Source: [Scytonema hofmanni] UTEX 2349 (GTDB lineage: Bacteria; Cyanobacteriota; Cyanobacteriia; Cyanobacteriales; Nostocaceae). From it: DNA of 42,179 nt. The notes beneath the pieces are model-generated. The model saw only the letters and a program-made list of their open reading frames with translations, searched no databases and was not told the DNA's origin. The position numbers and the translations under genes were made by a program. The stretch spans positions 222,062 through 264,240 of the forward strand of contig NZ_KK073769.1 of the NCBI RefSeq assembly GCF_000582685.1, written 5' to 3'. Numbering within the stretch: the stretch's first letter is position 1; each line of letters starts with the position of its first letter. Positions 33,151 through 39,222 of the stretch are shown here, piece by piece.

Positions 33151-33412
33151 GCACTGGCACCTTACACTTTTTTGTTAAAGGTGAGTCCGTTATCGCCTTT
33201 GTCGATTAAAATGATGTCGCCAGAGATAAAGGTGTTCTCTAACAACTTGCTAGCGATCGCATTTTCTACTTCTGGCGCTCATTGCCCGTTTGATCGGACG
33301 TGTGTTGTAAACTGGATCGTAACCGATTTCTACGCCAGGCGATCGCACAACTTCATCAACCCATTTATCTTGCCAACGATACGAGGTTCTTCGAGCGGTA
33401 CTTCGGTAAAAA
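33151..33412 (-). pseudogene. Decayed fragment of the clpB 3' end fused to unrelated sequence
   Basis: 33164-33348 matches the clpB 3' coding end (33841-34020), same orientation, with roughly one difference in ten by eye. Shared blocks include TTTTTTGTTAAAGGTGAGTC and GATAAAGGTGTTCTCTAACA. One extra base near 33275 shifts the frame, so the ClpB reading is broken. The clpB similarity stops near 33350. Upstream of it the frame reads into unrelated sequence (TSYRWQDKWVDEVVRSPG joined to VEIGYDPVY). It looks like a truncated duplicate left by a rearrangement. Whether anything is translated is doubtful. Confidence 0.85.
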
Positions 33413-33414
33413 AA

Positions 33415-33645
33415 CTATTGAATTTGTTGTCTAAGCGATGGTGTCAAAATCATTAGTCCCCTAACAATTTCTTCAGGGGTGGCTGTACCATCGATTACCT
33501 TTGGTACAATTGCCATAACTTCCAAAGCCAGATTTGTAGGAATTCCACTTGCTTCTAAGCGCTTCAGTTCCAAAACATCAATTCCTGCTGCCAGTCCATC
33601 CAAATACTCTTCTACGGTCACTCCGTAGTCTTCAATCTGCGACAT
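33415..33645 (-). CDS. Small hypothetical protein (76 aa)
   Basis: The 76-residue product (MSQIEDYGVTVEEYLDGLAA..., ending LTPSLRQQIQ) is acidic and helical in appearance, without cysteine, signal or membrane segment. I do not recognise it. The sequence has the balanced composition of a real protein: VEEYLDGLAAGIDVLELKRL, then ATPEEIVRGLMIL. The ribosome binding site is weak. It lies between the clpB fragment and the intact clpB, on the same strand, so it arrived with or before the duplication. Treat as probable rather than proven. Confidence 0.5.
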   Translation of the reverse strand: MSQIEDYGVTVEEYLDGLAAGIDVLELKRLEASGIPTNLALEVMAIVPKVIDGTATPEEIVRGLMILTPSLRQQIQ

Positions 33646-33698
33646 GGATATAATTTCCCGATTTTCTATCTATGTCTAAGTATCTTATCGGTTAAGAG

Positions 33699-33767
33699 TG
33701 TAGGGTGCGATCGCCACTCCCTTAATACTGAGATGGTGCGTTGCGCTGCGCGGCAACACACCCTACA
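33699..33767. repeat. TGTAGGGTG inverted repeat
   Basis: TGTAGGGTG (33699-33707) pairs with CACCCTACA (33759-33767), with GTGCGTTGCGCTGCGCGGCAAC-type inner sequence. It sits just after the clpB stop codon and can act as a terminator for clpB. Related to the GCACCCTAC sequence at about 29954-29962. Confidence 0.75.
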
Positions 33768-33777
33768 AATAGTAGTT

Positions 33778-36447
33778 TCAAGCCTCAGGCAATGACTTGA
33801 GCGAGTTGACGGTGGTTTGCGGTATTGCCACTTTAATTGTCACTTTTTTGTTAAAGGTGAGTCCGTTATCGCCTTTGTCAATTAAAATGGTGTCGCCTGA
33901 GATAAAGGTGTTCTCTAACAACTTGGTAGCGATCGCATTTTCTACTTCTCGCTGAATTGCTCGTTTGATGGGACGTGCGCCATAAACTGGATCATAACCG
34001 ATTTCTACTAAGCGATCGCACGCGGCTTGCGATATTTCCAATGATATTTTTTGGTCTGCTAGCAGATTTTGCACCCGTTTGAGTTGAATGCGGACGATAT
34101 GTCGCATTTCTTGGCGACTGAGGGTGTGGAAAATAATTATATCATCGACGCGGTTAAGAAACTCTGGGCGAAAGTGCGATCGCAAAGCTTCTGTTACCCG
34201 CTTTTGCATCATGTCATATTTGGAGTCATCTTCAGATACATCAAGAATGTATTCGCTACCGATGTTACTCGTCATCACAATGACGGTGTTTCTAAAATCA
34301 ACTAACCTTCCCTGAGAATCAGTAATTCTACCATCATCCAAAACCTGCAACAAAATGTTAAACACGTCTGGATGCGCCTTTTCTACTTCATCCAAAAGCA
34401 CGACTGAGTAAGGACGGCGGCGAATTGCTTCCGAAAGTTGACCGCCTTCTTCGTAGCCTACGTATCCGGGAGGCGCTCCCACTAACCGAGAAACTGAATG
34501 TTTCTCCATATACTCAGACATATCCAAGCGCACCAATGCGTCACTAGAATCAAAGAGAAACTGCGCTAATGCCCGCGCAAGCTCGGTTTTGCCCACACCA
34601 GTGGGTCCCATGAACAAAAATGAACCAATAGGGCGTCCTGGGTCTTTCATCCCCGCACGAGCGCGACGAATTGCTGCTGATACGGCTTCTACAGCTTGCT
34701 CTTGCCCAATAATTCGTTCGTGCAAATGGCTTTCTAATTGCAGTAATTTTTGCCGTTCTGATTCCAAAAGGCGATTTACGGGAATTCCTGTCCATTTGGC
34801 GACGATTTCGGCAATATCAGCTTCAGTGACTTGTTCCCGCAGTAAGGTAGTACCTTGGTTTTGAGTTTCCAGAAGTTGCGCTTCTTTTACTTCCAACTCG
34901 CGCTGTACTCGCTCCAAATCGTCATATTTTAACTTGGCAGCTTTATTGAGATCGTAAGCGCGTTCGGCTTGCTCAATTTGCACCCGCAACGCTTCTTCTT
35001 GTTTCTTTAACGCGCTGATAGCTTCTAATAGCTGCTTTTCACCTTGCCATTGCTCATTAAATTGCTGTTGCTTTTCGGTTAAAGTGGCGATTTCTTGCTC
35101 AATTCGGTCTAAACGCTCTTTTGTTTGCGGCGTACCTTTCTCTTCCCCAGCCAATGACAGCTTTTCCATTTCTAGCTGCATTAAACGACGGTCAACAATT
35201 TCCAACTCCGCAGGTTTGGAGGTAATTTCCATTTTCAACTGCGCTGCGGCTTCATCTACTAAGTCGATCGCTTTATCTGGCAAAAAGCGATCGCTTATAT
35301 ATCTTGATGACAATGTAGCGGCTGCGACTAACGCCGAGTCAGAAATCTTCACATTATGATGCACTTCGTAACGTTCTTTCAAACCGCGCAAAATGGAAAT
35401 GGTATTTTCCACGCTGGGCTGATCCACAAATACTTGCTGAAAGCGTCTTTCTAATGCGGCATCTTTTTCGATATACTTACGGTACTCATCCAAAGTTGTT
35501 GCGCCAATACAACGCAATTCTCCCCGCGCTAACATTGGTTTGAGTAAATTACCGGCATCCATCGCTCCTTGTTGGTTAGAACCTGTACCAACAACGGTAT
35601 GCAACTCGTCAATAAATAAAACTATTTGACCGTTAGATTCAGTAACTTCACGTAAAACTGCTTTTAAACGGTCTTCAAATTCACCCCGGTATTTTGCTCC
35701 TGCAATTAAACTACCCATATCGAGGGAAATTAACTGGCGGTTTTTCAAAGATTCGGGAACGTCACCGTTAACCATGCGTTGTGCCAAAGCTTCGGCGATC
35801 GCTGTTTTACCTACCCCAGGTTCTCCAATTAATACGGGGTTATTCTTGCTGCGGCGCGACAATACTTGAATTACGCGGCGAATTTCGTCATCGCGTCCGA
35901 TTACGGGGTCTAATTTACCAGCTTTCGCTTGTTCTGTCAAGTCTCTGCCGAACTTTTGCAAAGCTTCGTAACGAGATTCGGGAGCTTGATCGGTTACTTT
36001 TTGGCTACCACGAACGGTTTTGATGGTTGCTTCTAACTTCGAGGAATCCAAATTAAAAGCTTTGGACATTTTGCGTCCGATGCGATCGTCTTCGGCAAAA
36101 GCTAGAAGCATGTGTTCTACTGAGATGAAGGAATCCTTCATCCTAACTCTTGCTTCTTCGGCTCGATCTAACATCATATCTAAATTGCGACCGAGGTAAA
36201 GCTGCTCATTTTTGCCAACTTTCGGCTGACGTTGGATAAATGCTTCAACTTGCTGCTGCAAACGGAACGGATCAACCTCACAACGTCCGAGGATGCGTGT
36301 TGCTAATCCTGTGGGTTCTTCTAATAAAGCAATCATTAAATGTTCAACATCTAATTGCTGTTGTTGATAAGCACGAACTACATCCTGAGATTTAACAATC
36401 GCTTCCCAGGCTTTATCAGTAAATTTATTTGGATCTGTAGGCTGCAT
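33778..36447 (-). CDS. clpB: ATP-dependent disaggregase ClpB
   Basis: I chose the ATG at 36447 (MQPTDPNKFTDKAW). The frame is open 20 codons further, but that part (PIAHCPMPN) is read from an intergenic repeat. The 889-aa protein has the ClpN double repeat, AAA1 with GEPGVGKTAIAEALAQ and FIDELHTVVG, the coiled-coil middle domain (about 410-530), AAA2 with GPTGVGKTELARALAQ and LLDEVEKAHPDVF, and the C-terminal domain. It rescues aggregated proteins together with DnaK. Length is normal for ClpB. It lies downstream of the porin gene. A broken copy of its 3' end is found at 33151-33350. Confidence 0.97.
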   Translation of the reverse strand: MQPTDPNKFTDKAWEAIVKSQDVVRAYQQQQLDVEHLMIALLEEPTGLATRILGRCEVDPFRLQQQVEAFIQRQPKVGKNEQLYLGRNLDMMLDRAEEARVRMKDSFISVEHMLLAFAEDDRIGRKMSKAFNLDSSKLEATIKTVRGSQKVTDQAPESRYEALQKFGRDLTEQAKAGKLDPVIGRDDEIRRVIQVLSRRSKNNPVLIGEPGVGKTAIAEALAQRMVNGDVPESLKNRQLISLDMGSLIAGAKYRGEFEDRLKAVLREVTESNGQIVLFIDELHTVVGTGSNQQGAMDAGNLLKPMLARGELRCIGATTLDEYRKYIEKDAALERRFQQVFVDQPSVENTISILRGLKERYEVHHNVKISDSALVAAATLSSRYISDRFLPDKAIDLVDEAAAQLKMEITSKPAELEIVDRRLMQLEMEKLSLAGEEKGTPQTKERLDRIEQEIATLTEKQQQFNEQWQGEKQLLEAISALKKQEEALRVQIEQAERAYDLNKAAKLKYDDLERVQRELEVKEAQLLETQNQGTTLLREQVTEADIAEIVAKWTGIPVNRLLESERQKLLQLESHLHERIIGQEQAVEAVSAAIRRARAGMKDPGRPIGSFLFMGPTGVGKTELARALAQFLFDSSDALVRLDMSEYMEKHSVSRLVGAPPGYVGYEEGGQLSEAIRRRPYSVVLLDEVEKAHPDVFNILLQVLDDGRITDSQGRLVDFRNTVIVMTSNIGSEYILDVSEDDSKYDMMQKRVTEALRSHFRPEFLNRVDDIIIFHTLSRQEMRHIVRIQLKRVQNLLADQKISLEISQAACDRLVEIGYDPVYGARPIKRAIQREVENAIATKLLENTFISGDTILIDKGDNGLTFNKKVTIKVAIPQTTVNSLKSLPEA

Positions 36448-36477
36448 CTTTAAATAATTTAGGATTTTAGATTTTAA

Positions 36478-36582
36478 GTTGGGCATTGGGCAATGGGCAA
36501 TGGGCATTGGGCATTGGAATAATTCTTTTCCTATTCCCTAGTCCCTAGTCCCCAGTCCCCAGTCCCTAGTCCCCATTCCCTA
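36478..36582. repeat. GGGCATTGGGCAAT and CCCTAGTCCC repeats between porin and clpB
   Basis: 36478-36516 holds units of GGGCATT and GGGCAAT. 36536-36582 holds CCCTAGTCCC/CCCAGTCCC units. This repeat makes up nearly the whole spacer between the porin stop and the clpB start. Its left part is fused in frame to clpB, giving a false N-terminal extension. Confidence 0.9.
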
Positions 36583-36584
36583 AT

Positions 36585-38384
36585 CTAAAACGAAAACACC
36601 GTTCTGAGTGTACTTTGCCAGATGGTGCCGTTAGAGCTATCGTTATTAGGGTTGCTCACTAGGGATAGTATAGGGGTTATACTTACATTGTCGTTTAACT
36701 GTAGATTGTAGAATGCCTCGAAGTTAGTTTGGGTAGCGTCACCAAAGCCTTCAGCAACAAAAGGTTGACCGATCGCTACACCGGCAACAGTTCCGGGAAG
36801 AACCAAGTTACGCAAACCGACACCGATCGCCCAACTTAAAGGCTGTAAATCTATATTTTGGTTAATAGCAGTGTTAAATCCTTGGTAGTTACCGACTCCC
36901 AAGCGAGTAAAAATTCCGGTGTTACGATTTAAACTATATTCGGCATTGACCCCAAAGGCATTAATATCAGTGTTGTTAATTTCCGCATTAGTATATTGTA
37001 GCCGCAATGCAAAGCGCGAACTTGGGGAATATTCCACTTCTACACTGGCTTGATGGCGATCGCCAAATAAACCCCCGTCTGTGGTTGAATTAGATTGGTT
37101 GGCGTTACCGGCGATGTAAAGCGATCGCACGGTGAATTTACTATTTTTTGGTTTCCATGCGATCGCAGCACCGGCACCACCTTCTCGATCTATTTGATTT
37201 TGAACAATCAGAGGATTATTGATAAAAAAGGTGGAACTAAAATCAACCGCTTCGTTGTTCGCGTATTTATTACGATCTATAAAATCCCGTGGTAGCATTT
37301 TTGCCCCAACGGTGACAGCTAAATCGGGTGAGGGACGAAACGAGTAGTATAATCGCCTCAAATGTAAGTTTTCGTCTACGTTGCTGTAATCGAGTCCTCC
37401 ATAATTGCCGATAAAGCCGCTGTTTGCCAGATTATTAGAATTTTTCTGCTGTGCCAAATTAATCGCATCACCACCATTATTACCAGATTCTAACTGAGTA
37501 ACGAGTAAATCTTTTTCATTAAAGCTGGTATTGAGATTTAAGCGCGAACGGGCGACTATAGTACTGTTAGCATCACTACCGCTGGTGGGGGCAAAAATTA
37601 ATTGACCTTTAAGCGTTGTTGTGGTAGAAAATTGACGTGCTTCGAGATAATTTACCAGATCGCTGGTTGTGCTGACACGTTTATGCAAATCATCTAGAGC
37701 AGACCGATATTCTTTTTGCAACCGTCGTAAGGTGATAATATCCTCTTGAATGTATTGATCGCCGATGGCTGTAGCAATCAAGCCTTCAACTTTATCTAAA
37801 GTAGCCGCTAAACCTGCGGCAAATTCATTACGGCTGAGAGGACGATTGCCTTTAAAAGTGTTATCAGGAAAACCAGAGATAACATTATAGCGTTCCATAA
37901 GCGATCGCAATGCCTGATAAGCCCAATCTGTTGGTTGAACATCAGACAATTGAGAAACTGAAGTTTGTTGAGTTAAAAACTCAGAATCACTGTCTACATT
38001 AGCAATTAGGCAATGGGCATTAGGCATTGGGCATTGGGCATTAGGCATTTTTTCCCCTTGTCCCCTTGTCCCCTTGTCCCCTTGTCCCCTTGTCTCCCTT
38101 GTCTCCCCTTCCAGATTCATCTGTGCCTTTAATGGCAGGCACGTTTGGAGGAGTGTAGTGATAATACTTAGTGCTACAATCCAATACGACTTACTCGTAG
38201 TAGGCACTTTAGTGCCTAAAATAAGCGCTAAAGCGCTTAATACGAGTTTATATTTATCTTTCTTGTGCGATCGCGTAAGTTCTAACCAATAAAACTTGCG
38301 TCGGTTGCTGATAATTTTGCAACCGACTAAGTTCTCAGACGACAACTTTTGAGAATTAATTTTTTGCCGCAGACATTGCTTCAC
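36585..38384 (-). CDS. SLH-domain OprB-type outer-membrane (iron uptake) porin
   Basis: The C-terminal two thirds is a beta-barrel of the cyanobacterial OprB-like/iron-uptake porin family. Examples are RSRLNLNTSF, LHLRRLYYSFRPSPDLAVTVG and ASVEVEYSPSSRFALRLQY, ending in TLRTVFSF with the terminal aromatic. Before it lies an SLH domain (about 139-200: TDWAYQALRSLMERYNVISG...FKGNRPLSRNEFAAGL) and a coiled-coil linker. The export signal seems to be SYWIVALSIITTLLQTCLPLKAQ (66-88), preceded by an unusual 65-residue extension partly encoded by a palindromic repeat. Residues 93-127 (RGQGDKGTRGQGE, MPNAQCPMPNAHC) are octamer and GGGCATT repeats read in frame. The true start may be later than 38384. 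Confidence 0.85.
   Translation of the reverse strand: MKQCLRQKINSQKLSSENLVGCKIISNRRKFYWLELTRSHKKDKYKLVLSALALILGTKVPTTSKSYWIVALSIITTLLQTCLPLKAQMNLEGETRETRGQGDKGTRGQGEKMPNAQCPMPNAHCLIANVDSDSEFLTQQTSVSQLSDVQPTDWAYQALRSLMERYNVISGFPDNTFKGNRPLSRNEFAAGLAATLDKVEGLIATAIGDQYIQEDIITLRRLQKEYRSALDDLHKRVSTTSDLVNYLEARQFSTTTTLKGQLIFAPTSGSDANSTIVARSRLNLNTSFNEKDLLVTQLESGNNGGDAINLAQQKNSNNLANSGFIGNYGGLDYSNVDENLHLRRLYYSFRPSPDLAVTVGAKMLPRDFIDRNKYANNEAVDFSSTFFINNPLIVQNQIDREGGAGAAIAWKPKNSKFTVRSLYIAGNANQSNSTTDGGLFGDRHQASVEVEYSPSSRFALRLQYTNAEINNTDINAFGVNAEYSLNRNTGIFTRLGVGNYQGFNTAINQNIDLQPLSWAIGVGLRNLVLPGTVAGVAIGQPFVAEGFGDATQTNFEAFYNLQLNDNVSITPILSLVSNPNNDSSNGTIWQSTLRTVFSF
38005..38104 (-). repeat. Octamer (TTGTCCCC) and GGGCATT repeats inside the porin frame
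   Basis: 38005-38048 carries GGGCATTAGGCATT-type units. 38052-38104 carries TTGTCCCC octamers identical to those of the spacer at 16668-16747. They are translated in frame as GDKGTRGQ-like and MPNAQCP-like peptides between the porin's signal sequence and its SLH domain. Confidence 0.9.
38194..38246. repeat. Nested palindromes in the 5' part of the porin frame
   Basis: Outer arms CTCGTA (38194-38199) and TACGAG (38241-38246) enclose GGCACTTTAGTGCC and AAGCGCTAAAGCGCTT hairpins. This is the same family as 15426-15459 and 29484-29517. Read on the minus strand it encodes LVLSALALILGTKVPTT. Confidence 0.85.
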
Positions 38385-38412
38385 TCGAAATCTTACCTAT
38401 GTAACAACTTAA

Positions 38413-38847
38413 TTACTGAGTTACAAGATTTTCTTGTGACTCCTGTTTCGCATTTGAACCCTGAGTATCCAATTGAATAAGTTCTACTTTGTACCCATCT
38501 GGATCTTCCACAAAAGCAATTACCGTTGAACCGTGTTTCATCGGTCCTGGTTCTCGGACTACTTTAGCACCAGTCTTTTTGATTTGGTCACAGGTAGAGT
38601 AAATATCATCGACTCCTAAGGCAATGTGACCGTAGGCATTACCTAAGTCGTATTTTTCCACACCCCAGTTGTAGGTTAGTTCTAGCACTGTATTGTCTGA
38701 TTCGTCACCGTAACCGACAAAAGCCAGGGTAAATTCTCCACCTGGATAATCTTTTCGTCGCAGTAATTTCATTCCCAGGACATCGCAATAAAATTTCAAG
38801 GATTCTTCTAGGTTGCCGACGCGTAACATTGTGTGTAGTAAGCGCAT
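38413..38847 (-). CDS. gloA: Lactoylglutathione lyase (glyoxalase I)
   Basis: I chose the ATG at 38847 because it has a good ribosome binding site (GAGAGGT, 4 nt upstream) and gives the standard start MRLLHTMLRVGNLEESLKFY. An ATG 10 codons earlier is less likely. The 144-aa enzyme keeps the four metal ligands at the same numbers as E. coli GlxI: H5, E56, H74 and E122. It converts the methylglyoxal-glutathione hemithioacetal to S-lactoylglutathione in the cytoplasm, using Ni or Zn. It is on the minus strand, divergent from the CHAT gene. Confidence 0.96.
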   Translation of the reverse strand: MRLLHTMLRVGNLEESLKFYCDVLGMKLLRRKDYPGGEFTLAFVGYGDESDNTVLELTYNWGVEKYDLGNAYGHIALGVDDIYSTCDQIKKTGAKVVREPGPMKHGSTVIAFVEDPDGYKVELIQLDTQGSNAKQESQENLVTQ

Positions 38848-38907
38848 AATACCTCTCTGTGTTTGGCTAGATGGCAATTGGACTTATAGCATAAATATAT
38901 ATAAAAC

Positions 38908-38980
38908 TTACGTACCGTGACGCAATTACGTCCGTTGCGATCGCGCAGAGAAGCAATCTAAAACCTTGATTTTACATTGA
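38908..38980. repeat. Decayed relative of the 3242-3334 MITE
   Basis: ACTTACGTACCGTGACG...GAAGCAATCTAAAACCTTG aligns with the internal sequence of the element at 3243-3333 (ACTTACGCACGGACT...GAAGCAATCTCAAAGTCTTG). The right terminal repeat is no longer recognisable. It lies between gloA and the CHAT gene, outside the 180-bp inverted repeat. Confidence 0.6.
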
Positions 38981-39042
38981 GAGACTATTCTGTGCTACGT
39001 CTCTACATTGTTTTTCATGTCTTGTATCTAATAGGAAAATTT

Positions 39043-39222
39043 CTTTGTCTGTAATGACTAGATGAGCTGTTGTAGTGGTACTAGTGATGCTAGGGACTTA
39101 TACAAACCATTATATTTCTTCTGTAATGAATAATAAAGCGGGTGCCAAAACGATTCTACTGTTGGCAGCTAATCCCAGAGATACTTCTAAACTGCAACTT
39201 GATGTAGAAGTGCGGGAAATTG
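39043..39222. repeat. Right copy of the 180-bp inverted repeat
   Basis: Reverse complement of 1-180 with three substitutions, all upstream of the ATG (39126). The 97 coding bases shared by both copies are identical. Its similarity to the left copy may continue past 39222, beyond what the window shows of the left gene. Confidence 0.95.

Noticed and set aside
33778..36507. ClpB with a 20-residue longer N-terminus
   Set aside because: The extra residues (PIAHCPMPN...) are translated repeat DNA. ClpB proteins normally start as MQPTDPNKFT.
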